The notes beneath the pieces were generated by a model. That model worked only from the letters and a program-made list of their open reading frames with translations, did no database searches and was not told where the DNA came from. 40,078 bases of DNA from Candidatus Gastranaerophilales bacterium. Its GTDB lineage: Bacteria; Cyanobacteriota; Vampirovibrionia; Gastranaerophilales; Gastranaerophilaceae. The position numbers and the translations under genes were made by a program. Shown here one piece after another: positions 8,363 to 15,637 of the stretch (within the stretch, counting starts at the first letter, position 1; each line of letters opens with the position of its first letter). The DNA lies in NCBI GenBank assembly GCA_944325005.1, contig CALUYO010000015.1:1-40078 (forward strand). The letters are read 5' to 3'.

Positions 8363-9250
8363 ATGAAAAAAATATTTTTATTATTGGCATTTGTTCTTCT
8401 AAGCATTTTAGTTACTAAAGTCAATGTTTTGGCAGATGATTTAACAGGTTTTATCCTTATACCTGCAAACGGGAATATCAAAGAATTTTATATAGGGCAA
8501 TTCCCTGTTACAAATTTACAGTACAAAACTTTTGTTGATAGTGAAAATGTTAAAAGGCCAAAGTACTGGAAAAACGGAATTTATCCAAACGGCAAAGCAA
8601 ATCATCCTGTTGTATTCATTTCGTATAATGATGCAATTGCTTATTGCAAATGGCTGGAGAAAAAATATCCCGGTTATACATTCAGGCTTCCGACAGTTCG
8701 GGAATGGGAATATGCGGCCTCGGGCGGTAAAAATTATATTTACCCCTGGGGAAATCGGATAAATGACAGCAATTTTAATTATAATAAGCTTGTTGCCTCT
8801 GTCTATTTAAAACAAAATCCGACAGTAACATATAACAATCCAAAATCTTCAAGTTACGGGAAAAGTCTACCGCTAAATCGGGTTATATCAATAAATTCAA
8901 ACGGAAATGTATCCGGTTGGATTAATCACAAAAACTATACGGGTTTTGTTTATACGGATTTGTTTAAAAAAATTATGAGTAACGGCGGTTATACAACCCC
9001 TGTAAACCAATACCTTGGCGGCAAAAGCCCTTTCGGGGTTTATGATATGTCAGGGAATGTCTGGGAATGGACAAGTACAAAAATTATAGCGGCTAACGGC
9101 GCTGAAAAAGGACAGTCAGTCTATGCAATAAAAGGTGGTTCATGGTATGCAAATCCATCTTCCTGTAAAATAACAATGTCAGGTGAGGGAAGAAAGCCTA
9201 ATACCGGTTACAATACAGTCGGGTTCAGGGTTGTGGCTGTCAAAAAATAA
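8363..9250 (+). CDS. exported SUMF1/FGE-fold protein
   Basis: A 295-residue protein with a signal peptide (MKKIFLLLAFVLLSILV, cut near VLA) and a formylglycine-generating-enzyme/SUMF1 fold. Visible motifs are FYIGQFPVTNLQYKTFV, HPVVFISYNDAIAYCKWL, FRLPTVREWEYAASGG, GVYDMSGNVWEWTST, IKGGSW and VGFRVV. In aerobic FGE the active site needs two cysteines after GGSW. Here the first position is Ala (SWYANPSSC) and only the second Cys remains, so sulfatase-type formylglycine formation is unlikely. A structural, ligand-binding or other SUMF1-family role fits better. It is preceded by a GGGAGT ribosome site and followed by the repeat protein and a second SUMF1 protein on the same strand. Confidence 0.85.
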   Translation: MKKIFLLLAFVLLSILVTKVNVLADDLTGFILIPANGNIKEFYIGQFPVTNLQYKTFVDSENVKRPKYWKNGIYPNGKANHPVVFISYNDAIAYCKWLEKKYPGYTFRLPTVREWEYAASGGKNYIYPWGNRINDSNFNYNKLVASVYLKQNPTVTYNNPKSSSYGKSLPLNRVISINSNGNVSGWINHKNYTGFVYTDLFKKIMSNGGYTTPVNQYLGGKSPFGVYDMSGNVWEWTSTKIIAANGAEKGQSVYAIKGGSWYANPSSCKITMSGEGRKPNTGYNTVGFRVVAVKK

Positions 9251-9360
9251 ATACATAATTTAATAAATGAACAATCTATATTTATAAATCGTTAAAGTAA
9301 ATACAAATATAAATTTTGTTAATCCGATAAAACACGCAATTAAAAGAAAGGAATTGTACA

Positions 9361-9645
9361 ATGAAAAAATTTTTAACACTTTTAGTTTTAGCAATGTTTG
9401 TGACGGGAACTTCAACAGTAACAGTTTATGCCGCTGAAGCAACAGGTACGTCAACTGTACAAGTTCAAAAACAGGGTTTAAAAGACGGTCTTAAAGGCGG
9501 TGCTAAACACGGAATGAAATATGGTGCAAAAGATGGAGCCAAAGAGGGTTTAAAATACGGATTAAAAGACGGACTGAAAGATGGTTTAAAAAACGGTGCG
9601 GTTAATGGTACAAAAGAAGGCCTTAAAAACGGCGAGAAAAAATAA
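9361..9645 (+). CDS. small exported protein of G-x-K-x tetrapeptide repeats
   Basis: A 94-residue protein with a clear signal peptide (MKKFLTLLVLAMFVTG, probable cut after VYA, residue 24). From residue 39 a glycine occurs at every fourth position without a break to residue 91 (39, 43, 47 and so on: 14 glycines). The unit is G-(L/A/M/T)-K-x, with one valine in place of lysine, and x is mostly D, E, N, Y or H. The register is the GxxxG glycine-zipper spacing, on a cationic background. I know no named family for it. A GAAAGGAAT ribosome site precedes the ATG. It sits 45 bases before the second SUMF1 protein gene and 110 bases after the first, so the three may form one export-linked set. Confidence 0.8.
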   Translation: MKKFLTLLVLAMFVTGTSTVTVYAAEATGTSTVQVQKQGLKDGLKGGAKHGMKYGAKDGAKEGLKYGLKDGLKDGLKNGAVNGTKEGLKNGEKK

Positions 9646-9690
9646 AGCTTGCAAGCATAAAATTATAGTATTACAGGAAAGGATGTTTAT

Positions 9691-10641
9691 ATGTTAAAAA
9701 GAATATTTATTATAAGTCTGATAACATTTTGTACCGTAAATTTTGCGCAGGCCGCAAATATGAGGGTTAATCCTGAAGCAAAATCTTTCAGATACAGTAC
9801 AACTGTTGAAAAAGAACGCCCGCAGCTTGATGAAATAACCAGAAGTCTTATTGCCGCATATCAAAGAAATCCTACGGAAGCAAACAAACAGGCTTTGAGA
9901 AATCAAATAGCCGTAAATTACGATAAAGTTGTTGCAAAGAAAAAAGCAAAACTTGAAGAGTTGAGGAAAACTGCCAAAGACCAATCAAAGATTGATGAAA
10001 TGCAGGTAATTGTTGATGAAATGCTCAGAGACAGGGAAAGTAGAATAGATCAGACTTTGAACCGCTTTACGGATTCCCGCCTTAAACCCGGTGTTCGTGA
10101 AACAAAAGACGGATATCTGCCGGTTCTCGGTGCGGCTCAGAATGTTTCAATAGCTTATACTCCTGTAACAAATGCGGAATATGCAGAATTTTTGAAAGCA
10201 ACCGGCAAAAATGCAGCCGCCTCTGCTCTGCAGAGTAAAGCAAATTATCCTGTAGTAAACGTTTCATATAACAATGCGGTTGCATATTGCAATTGGCTTA
10301 CTAAAAAAGACAGAAGTGCAGTTTACAGACTTCCGACAGAAAAGGAATGGGAACAGGCGGCAGGACACATGCCTAAAGATGCGGATTTTAATGCCGGTGA
10401 AAACAAGGGAATTACACCTGTAAATGCATTCTCGGGAACTCTTTCCGCCTCTGGCGCTATTGATATGTGGGGTAATGTTTGGGAATGGACTTCGACATCC
10501 AGAACCCAAAATACAAAAGCTGTTAAAGGAGGCTCATGGGATTCAGCGAGAACCGATTGCAGAACCGAAGAACGTACAGAAAGCCGAACCCTCAGCAACG
10601 GCTATGATAATGTCGGATTTCGTGTTGTCAGGGTAAAATAA
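9691..10641 (+). CDS. exported SUMF1/FGE-fold protein with helical N-terminal domain
   Basis: A 316-residue protein with a signal peptide (MLKRIFIISLITFCTV, cut near AQA). A charged, probably coiled-coil region follows (about residues 35-120, with KKKAKLEELRKTAKDQSKID and DEMQVIVDEMLRDRESRID), then a SUMF1 domain. Motifs are YTPVTNAEYAEFLKATG, YPVVNVSYNNAVAYCNWL, YRLPTEKEWEQAAG, AIDMWGNVWEWTSTS, KGGSW and VGFRVVRV. As in the upstream paralogue, the first FGE active-site cysteine is replaced (SWDSARTDC: Ser), so classic FGE activity is unlikely. The helical part may anchor or oligomerise the protein in the periplasm. A GAAAGGAT ribosome site precedes the start. Confidence 0.85.
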   Translation: MLKRIFIISLITFCTVNFAQAANMRVNPEAKSFRYSTTVEKERPQLDEITRSLIAAYQRNPTEANKQALRNQIAVNYDKVVAKKKAKLEELRKTAKDQSKIDEMQVIVDEMLRDRESRIDQTLNRFTDSRLKPGVRETKDGYLPVLGAAQNVSIAYTPVTNAEYAEFLKATGKNAAASALQSKANYPVVNVSYNNAVAYCNWLTKKDRSAVYRLPTEKEWEQAAGHMPKDADFNAGENKGITPVNAFSGTLSASGAIDMWGNVWEWTSTSRTQNTKAVKGGSWDSARTDCRTEERTESRTLSNGYDNVGFRVVRVK

Positions 10642-10715
10642 CCGGTAAACATAAGGGCGTATCTACTTTAAATTTTACAATTTCCCTTTATATACATAAA
10701 TTATTCCTTTTTAGA

Positions 10716-11720
10716 TTAATCTTTAAATTCCTGAGATTTAACAGAGCCCAGTTTTGCTATATCTCTATCTGTTCTGTTGCCGTAAATAGTTATTTTATTT
10801 AATTCAGTTTCTATTTTATTAAATTCTTCATTAGTCAAAACAATATCTGCCGCACTGAGGTTTTCAATTACCCTCTCATCTTTTCTCATTCCCGGAATTG
10901 GTACCACATGGGGATACTTATGCAGCATCCATGCAAGAGATAATTGAGCCGGTGTTACGCCTTTTTTGTCAGCAACAGAGTATAATAAATCTAAAAGCGG
11001 CTGGTTTTTAACAACATTTTCAGGATTAAATCTTGTAATAACACGTCTTACGTCATCGCCTTTATACACGTTATCCTTATTATATTTACCTGACAAGAAG
11101 CCGCTTGCCATAGGTGAAAAAGCTACAAAACCAATATTCAATTCCTGACAGGCAGGAATAACATCTTTTTCAAACATTCTTTCCATCATAGAATATTCGC
11201 TTTGAATTGCTGCTAAGGGAGTTACTGCATGAGCTTTTCTTATCTGTTCTTCTGTTGACTGTGATTGACCCCAGGCACGAATTTTACCTTCTTTTATGAA
11301 TTCACCCATCCAACCTGCAACTTCTTCTACATTACTGTCTAATGGCACTCTGTGTTCATAATAAATATCTATATAATCTGTTTGAAGCCGTTTTAAAGAA
11401 GCATTCAGTGCATTTGTCACGCCTTGTTTGCTCAATTTGCCTTCCGGAATTTCTTGCCCCGGCTGGAACACCGGAACAAATTTTGTTGTCAAAATAATTT
11501 TGTCCCTAAAAGGTTTTACAGCTTTTCCGACAAGTTCTTCATTTACATAGGGGCCATAAGCCTCTGCTGTATCAAACAATGTGCAGCCTAAATCATAAGC
11601 CTTGTGTATAAGCCTTATTGATTCTTCTTCCGCAGGTATTGCACCATAACCGTGGCTAAATCCCATACAACCCATACCGACTGCCGAAACTTCAATATCT
11701 CTTAATTTTCTATAATTCAT
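10716..11720 (-). CDS. aldo/keto reductase (AKR13/YakC-like)
   Basis: A 334-residue NAD(P)H-dependent reductase. Catalytic residues are Asp50 and Tyr55 (FDTAEAY), Lys80 (TTKFV) and His123 (YYEHRVP). GMGCMGFSHGYG near the N-terminus, AIQSEYSMMERMFE, FSPMASGFLSGKY and VPIPGMRKDERV complete the family pattern. AGGAGGT precedes the ATG. It belongs to a different subgroup from the reductase at 3259-4251. The gene is transcribed alone; a palindrome at 11775-11791 lies in its promoter region. Substrate unknown. Confidence 0.92.
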   Translation of the reverse strand: MNYRKLRDIEVSAVGMGCMGFSHGYGAIPAEEESIRLIHKAYDLGCTLFDTAEAYGPYVNEELVGKAVKPFRDKIILTTKFVPVFQPGQEIPEGKLSKQGVTNALNASLKRLQTDYIDIYYEHRVPLDSNVEEVAGWMGEFIKEGKIRAWGQSQSTEEQIRKAHAVTPLAAIQSEYSMMERMFEKDVIPACQELNIGFVAFSPMASGFLSGKYNKDNVYKGDDVRRVITRFNPENVVKNQPLLDLLYSVADKKGVTPAQLSLAWMLHKYPHVVPIPGMRKDERVIENLSAADIVLTNEEFNKIETELNKITIYGNRTDRDIAKLGSVKSQEFKD

Positions 11721-11774
11721 ATTTACCTCCTGTTTATGTATACAATTATAATAATATAATTATGACCATAAGTT

Positions 11775-11791
11775 AATGACAAAAAGTCATT
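11775..11791. promoter_or_regulatory. palindrome, possible operator of the aldo/keto reductase gene
   Basis: AATGAC-AAAAA-GTCATT is a perfect 6-base inverted repeat with a 5-base centre, about 55 bases upstream of the ATG at 11720. On the minus strand it contains TTGTCA, which could serve as a -35 element for TATATT 18 bases later. A repressor or activator bound here would be well placed. It has no U-run and a short stem, so it is not a terminator. Confidence 0.4.
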
Positions 11792-11835
11792 TAGCTATTA
11801 TTTTGTAAATTTTTTAAAAAAAATTGAATATAAAT

Positions 11836-11868
11836 AAAAGAAGTCCAAATTCGTATCAGACTTCTTTT
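11836..11868. terminator. probable terminator of the NTF2-like gene
   Basis: AAAAGAAGTC (11836-11845) and GACTTCTTTT (11859-11868) form a perfect 10-bp stem with a 13-base loop, just after the NTF2-like stop codon (minus strand). The arms end in T-runs on both strands. The stem is short of GC pairs, so termination strength is uncertain. Confidence 0.55.
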
Positions 11869-11875
11869 CATGTTG

Positions 11876-12256
11876 CTATATGATAGTAATTTTATTTGTA
11901 CTGATGAATATCTTCGAAATAATTTTCCATTCTCCGTTGATTTTTAAAAGCTGAAATAAATCAGAATAAGTATTTGTTTTCCCCTCTAAACAACAATGAA
12001 CACACGCAACAGTTTCTTCCAGGGCAATGACATCCGTTCTTATTTTTAATTCAGGCTGTGCTCCGACTTTGTCAATAAAGTTAAAAAGATTTTCAATATA
12101 GCCCTCCATTAATGCTTCACCGGAAATCCCATGTATAATAGCATTTTTATGACACACCGGTCTTAATATTTCAGATTTACCTTGAACCTGTGCTTCATAG
12201 TATTTGTCCATAACTTGTAAAACATTTTCATATTCTTGTCTTAAAGATTTTGTCAT
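11876..12256 (-). CDS. NTF2-like (SnoaL/lumazine-binding type) protein
   Basis: A 126-residue protein with the pattern of the NTF2-like cone fold: an N-terminal helix pair (YENVLQVMDKYYEAQVQGKS), the LRPVCHKNAIIHG segment, and alternating C-terminal strands (VACVHCCLEGK, YSDLFQLLKINGEWKIISKIF). The 'L...NGEWKI..K.F' ending is typical of putative lumazine-binding and SnoaL-like proteins, which bind small ligands or act as isomerases or cyclases. GAAAGGAGA precedes the ATG. It lies upstream of, and in the same direction as, the aldo/keto reductase, but a hairpin separates them. No catalytic role can be assigned. Confidence 0.75.
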   Translation of the reverse strand: MTKSLRQEYENVLQVMDKYYEAQVQGKSEILRPVCHKNAIIHGISGEALMEGYIENLFNFIDKVGAQPELKIRTDVIALEETVACVHCCLEGKTNTYSDLFQLLKINGEWKIISKIFISTNKITII

Positions 12257-12284
12257 AATAGTCTCCTTTCTTGTTATTTTGTAT

Positions 12285-12331
12285 TATTATGCTCATTCCA
12301 ATGTCCTATGGAACTTGAAATGAGCATAATA
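12285..12331. repeat. long inverted repeat upstream of the NTF2-like gene
   Basis: TATTATGCTCATTCCAA (12285-12301) pairs with TTGAAATGAGCATAATA (12315-12331), 16 of 17 positions, around a 13-base loop that itself contains CCTATGG. No T-run follows on either strand, so it is not a standard intrinsic terminator. It sits 29 bases before the NTF2-like ATG (minus strand). It may be an operator, a leader hairpin or a small mobile-element relic. Confidence 0.6.
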
Positions 12332-12449
12332 GGCGGCAAGTATAAATTTTAGGGCTGCCTAATCCTTGTGATGAAAAGAATTAAATATACAATTGATATA
12401 TTATAATTCGTGTGGGCACAAGATTTGCGTAATGTTTTTTCAAAGCCAA

Positions 12450-13058
12450 TTAATCAACTTGTAAGAACCGTTGTATAACAGTTTTAATCCTGTGGAAGCT
12501 TGATTTGAATATTGCGCATTCATGGTCTAACAGTTTAAACTGACCGTTTTTTGCTCTGCCAATTTGCCATACCTGAAACTCAGATAAATCACAGATAGCA
12601 AATCCTTTATTTTTTATTTTGTTTATAACATCTAAAACGGGGTTGCCATCCTCAAAACGATTAATAGTATCAAGTTTTTCTTCTAACAGGTAATAACTTT
12701 TTTTATGTTTGCCCTTTTTATATATTTGAGCATCAAAATCCTGTACCGGTCTATTTTTTACAAACGGGTTCTTATGTGAAATTTTTAATACATCACCCAT
12801 AGGTGTTTCAAATGCTATCGAAGAGGCACCTGAACCTATTATTTTTTTTATTTTTCTTTGTGCGATTTTTGTATCTTTTAAGTCTTCAAGAAATTGGAGC
12901 AGTATGCTTTTTTTTTGCGGGATTATATCAGAAATGTCTTCATCCTCACAGATATCATATAATACGCGTTTTAAAGTAACCGGTTTTTCATAAATAATCT
13001 GTCGAAATCCGTTTACAGAATTTTCCGTCATATAAAGATTTTTTTTTATGTTTATCAT
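12450..13058 (-). CDS. kinase-fold-like protein, short
   Basis: A 202-residue protein. IIGSGASSIAFET followed by VLKIS looks like a protein-kinase glycine-rich loop and ATP-anchoring lysine. YYLLEEKLD is where a hinge would be, and CDLSEFQVWQIG with KLLDHECA resembles a degenerate catalytic loop and metal-binding segment (HRDxxxxN/DFG). The C-lobe beyond this point is almost absent. I infer a minimal or degenerate kinase-like fold, active or pseudokinase unknown. No Shine-Dalgarno sequence is present; TATAAA lies six bases before the ATG. It shares direction with the gene at 13095-13766, 36 bases upstream. Confidence 0.55.
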   Translation of the reverse strand: MINIKKNLYMTENSVNGFRQIIYEKPVTLKRVLYDICEDEDISDIIPQKKSILLQFLEDLKDTKIAQRKIKKIIGSGASSIAFETPMGDVLKISHKNPFVKNRPVQDFDAQIYKKGKHKKSYYLLEEKLDTINRFEDGNPVLDVINKIKNKGFAICDLSEFQVWQIGRAKNGQFKLLDHECAIFKSSFHRIKTVIQRFLQVD

Positions 13059-13064
13059 ATTTTA

Positions 13065-13070
13065 TTTATA
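13065..13070 (-). promoter_or_regulatory. -10-like hexamer of the kinase-like gene (leaderless arrangement)
   Basis: On the minus strand TATAAA is followed by six bases and the ATG at 13058. No ribosome-binding sequence occurs before the start. No good -35 was identified, so this rests on position alone. Confidence 0.35.
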
Positions 13071-13094
13071 ATGTATATGTTTCCTGTTTTTGTG

Positions 13095-13766
13095 TCATTC
13101 TCGTGATCTTCCCGCTTCATAACCTGTCCACATGTAAAACAAAGGAAGCAGTTTTGCAATTCCAAGTTTTTCAATCATAGGGAATTTTGCCATAACAAGC
13201 GCACCTGAAATTACATCTATATTGGCAATAGTATCAACAAATTTAACTTTTCTTTTTTCTTTTGTGTTATTAGTTCCGTTAATTCTATTAGAGATTCCGG
13301 CGCCTGCATACATCCCTCCAAAAATTCCGCCGATAAGCATTCCTGCTTTAACTTTGTTATTATTCAAAGGTTTAACATTTTCGCATAACTTTAATACAGG
13401 CTTTATAAGTAATGTCGGAACTACAGCGTTAAAGAATTGAAATACTCCTTCACGTATTTTATATTTGGGGTTTGTATCCTTGTCTGATAAAATTCCACCC
13501 AGTATTCCGCCTGTAATTGAGCCGGTACTGAGCATTATCATCTCTTTTTCCGAATATTTAAGGTTCAGCAGAGATTTTTTCTGCATTTTTGAAAACAGTA
13601 AAAGAGGCAATGCCGTCCCGAGCAGAGTACCGGCAGTAATACCGATATGTTCCTTTACAGTAAGAGGTTTACGTTTCGGGATTGCAAAAAAATTGTTATT
13701 TGCACTATGTTTGAAACCAAAAGTCGAAAATGTTTTTTCGGGGTAATTGTTTATAGGAGCAAGCAT
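13095..13766 (-). CDS. glycine-rich membrane protein, unknown function
   Basis: A 223-residue protein that I do not recognise. After a polar N-terminus it has several hydrophobic, glycine-rich segments likely to span the membrane: IGITAGTLLGTALPLLLF, IMLSTGSITGGILGGIL, VFQFFNAVVPTLLI, AGMLIGGIFGGMYAGAG and DVISGALVMAKFPMI. The repeated G-x-x-G spacing suggests packed helices. Charged loops (KYKIRE, NNTKEKRKVK) separate them. It is probably an inner-membrane protein. The following gene on the same strand is kinase-like, and the two may be co-transcribed. Confidence 0.6.
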   Translation of the reverse strand: MLAPINNYPEKTFSTFGFKHSANNNFFAIPKRKPLTVKEHIGITAGTLLGTALPLLLFSKMQKKSLLNLKYSEKEMIMLSTGSITGGILGGILSDKDTNPKYKIREGVFQFFNAVVPTLLIKPVLKLCENVKPLNNNKVKAGMLIGGIFGGMYAGAGISNRINGTNNTKEKRKVKFVDTIANIDVISGALVMAKFPMIEKLGIAKLLPLFYMWTGYEAGRSRE

Positions 13767-13874
13767 AATTTTTGTTTTACATATCCTTTATAAGATGCTA
13801 AATTATGTCAGACATTTACATATTAAATCGAAAACATTAACAGTCAAGATGTTTTTTAAGTTTTGTTTCTTGTG

Positions 13875-13880
13875 TATAAT
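13875..13880 (+). promoter_or_regulatory. -10 hexamer of the Nudix gene (leaderless arrangement)
   Basis: A perfect TATAAT ends six bases before the ATG at 13887. The six bases (AGAAGT) contain at best a very weak ribosome site. A T-rich stretch at 13852-13857 is the only -35 candidate at normal spacing. Confidence 0.45.
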
Positions 13881-13886
13881 AGAAGT

Positions 13887-14396
13887 ATGAAATATTGTAT
13901 AGAATGCGGGACGAAATTAATTGAAAAAGAATGTGTAAATTTTGGTATAAGTGAGGGGCTTGTTCCTTACTGCCCTCATTGTAATGAATTTCGGTTTCCT
14001 ATGTACAACGTTGCTGTGAGTGCAGTTATTTTTAACCCTGATTATTCTAAAATTCTTTTAATTCAACAATACGGCAGACCGAGGAATATTCTTGTTGCCG
14101 GATATGTAAATAAAGGAGAAAATCTTTCATCAGCACTTATTCGGGAAATAAAAGAGGAAGTTAATCTTAGTGTCAGGGATTATAGATTTAATGAGTCAGC
14201 ATATTATGAAGGATCAAACACTCTTATCTGTAATTTTATTGTACAGGCAGAAAATGAAGATTTTTCTTTATCTCAGGAAGTTGACGAAGCCGAATGGTTT
14301 GATATTAATACTGCTAAATATGTTGTTTACAAAGGCGGGCTTGCTGAAGGCTTTTTGAATAAAGCCGTTTCAAAACTAAATCTTGTTATGTTATAA
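13887..14396 (+). CDS. Nudix hydrolase with N-terminal zinc ribbon
   Basis: A 169-residue protein. Cys4/Cys7 and Cys29/Cys32 (CIECG and CPHC) form a zinc ribbon, as in NudC/YjaD-type and related Nudix proteins. The Nudix box runs from Gly72 (GYVNKGENLSSALIREIKEE), a good match to Gx5Ex7REUxEExGU except that the last Gly is Asn. It should hydrolyse a nucleoside diphosphate linked to another group; NADH or NUDIX-capped substrates are possible but not shown. I start at 13887 rather than at the upstream in-frame start at 13863, because the zinc ribbon begins there and TATAAT overlaps the longer version. dapF follows 28 bases later. Confidence 0.9.
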   Translation: MKYCIECGTKLIEKECVNFGISEGLVPYCPHCNEFRFPMYNVAVSAVIFNPDYSKILLIQQYGRPRNILVAGYVNKGENLSSALIREIKEEVNLSVRDYRFNESAYYEGSNTLICNFIVQAENEDFSLSQEVDEAEWFDINTAKYVVYKGGLAEGFLNKAVSKLNLVML

Positions 14397-14424
14397 TAAT
14401 ACATAACTGAAAGGATAAATTATA

Positions 14425-15258
14425 ATGAAAACAATTAAAATAACTAAAATGCAGGGGTGTGGAAATGATTTTATAATTGTTGATTACCCTGAATTTGAAA
14501 AGACAGGCATAAAAGCGGATGAATTGGCCGTAAAATTATGCGACAGGCATTTTGGTGTCGGAGCAGATGGAATAATTATTCCTAAAACTGATACAAAAGA
14601 CACTGATTTAGGCTGGGATTTTTACAATTCGGATGGTTCAACAGCTCAAATGTGCGGAAATGGCATGAGATGCTTTGCCAAATATGCCTATGATAACAAA
14701 CTTGTTAATAAAAAAGCTTTCAGCGTCCAAACACTTGCGGGAATAATAAAGCCGGAACTTTTAGAAAACGGATTGATAAAAGTTAATATGGGCAAACCTA
14801 TTTTGGAAGATAAAAAAATTCCTTTCTGGGGTGAAAGAAGAATAACTGCTCTAAATAGAGAATTTGATATTACACCTGTTTCTATGGGAAATCCTCACTG
14901 CGTTATTATTACAGATGAAGACCCGATGGAATTGGCGAAAACATACGGCCCGATAATTGAAAAACATGAATACTTTCCTGAAAAGACAAACACTGAATTT
15001 GTAAAAGTTAAATCACGTATGGAAATAGATATGCGCGTTTATGAACGCGGATGCGGAATTACTCTGGCTTGTGGAACAGGTGCATGTGCAAGCGTTGTGG
15101 CATGTGTTTTAAATAACTTAACAGAACAAAAGGTTAAAGTAAATCTTCTCGGTGGCCCTGTATTCGTTGAATGGCAAGGCTCTAAGGATGATACTCAGCA
15201 GGATATTTTCCTTATAGGTTCTGCAAATTACAGTTTTTTTGCAGAGTATGTATTGTAA
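14425..15258 (+). CDS. dapF: diaminopimelate epimerase
   Basis: A 277-residue DapF that interconverts LL- and meso-diaminopimelate, for lysine and peptidoglycan synthesis in the cytoplasm. The N-terminal KMQGCGNDFIIVD and the two active-site cysteines are intact: Cys77 in MCGNGMRC and Cys216 in ACGTGACA. GVGADGII, MGNPHCVI and YERGCG are further family motifs. It lies 28 bases after the Nudix gene and about 60 bases before rpsF, so the region may be one long transcription unit. AAAGGAT precedes the ATG. Meso-diaminopimelate synthesis fits a Gram-negative-type wall. Confidence 0.97.
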   Translation: MKTIKITKMQGCGNDFIIVDYPEFEKTGIKADELAVKLCDRHFGVGADGIIIPKTDTKDTDLGWDFYNSDGSTAQMCGNGMRCFAKYAYDNKLVNKKAFSVQTLAGIIKPELLENGLIKVNMGKPILEDKKIPFWGERRITALNREFDITPVSMGNPHCVIITDEDPMELAKTYGPIIEKHEYFPEKTNTEFVKVKSRMEIDMRVYERGCGITLACGTGACASVVACVLNNLTEQKVKVNLLGGPVFVEWQGSKDDTQQDIFLIGSANYSFFAEYVL

Positions 15259-15316
15259 ATTAAGCTTTTTCCATGATATTATTATTCCATACACTAGAAT
15301 AGGAGAAATTAAAAAT

Positions 15317-15616
15317 ATGAAAAATTATGAGTTACTAACTGTATTTAAACCGAGTTTAGATGCAGAAGAAGTAGATAAAGCTATTGAAGCTCTCGGAAAA
15401 ACTGTTTCTGATTTGGGCGGAAAAGTTGTTTCTACTGACAAAACAGGCAGAAAAAAATTAGCTTACGATATCCAAAACTTCAGAGACGGATTTTTCGTAA
15501 CTTCAGTTTTAAGCCTGCCGGAAGAAAAAGTTGCTGAATTTAGACGTCAGTTAAGATTGAGCGACAACATTTTGAGAACAATGTTTCTTGAAGCAGCAAA
15601 AACTGCAGCTGTATAA
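15317..15616 (+). CDS. rpsF: 30S ribosomal protein S6
   Basis: A 99-residue S6 protein: MKNYELLTVFKPSLDAEEVD, KKLAYDIQNFRDGFFVT and RLSDNILRTMFLEA. It binds 16S rRNA together with S18 in the platform of the small subunit. The start at 15317 is preceded by GGAGAAA; an upstream in-frame start at 15239 overlaps dapF and adds residues foreign to the family. It is the first gene of the conserved rpsF-ssb-rpsR order. No long 5' leader with an S6:S18 binding motif was found here. Confidence 0.97.
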   Translation: MKNYELLTVFKPSLDAEEVDKAIEALGKTVSDLGGKVVSTDKTGRKKLAYDIQNFRDGFFVTSVLSLPEEKVAEFRRQLRLSDNILRTMFLEAAKTAAV

Positions 15617-15637
15617 AATTAAAGGAAAGAAGGAAAA

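Noticed and set aside
10264-10598. Several minus-strand open frames inside the second SUMF1 gene
   Set aside because: They are frame shadows of the well-supported plus-strand gene; they have no ribosome sites and no recognisable motifs.
8363-10641. Possible diversity-generating retroelement target (SUMF1/C-lectin-fold variable proteins)
   Set aside because: No reverse transcriptase, template repeat or accessory gene is visible in the window, and the two C-termini are not near-identical repeats with adenine-specific differences.
15239-15316. Extended N-terminus of ribosomal protein S6
   Set aside because: The extra 26 residues overlap dapF, are unlike the family, and a ribosome site lies directly before the ATG at 15317.
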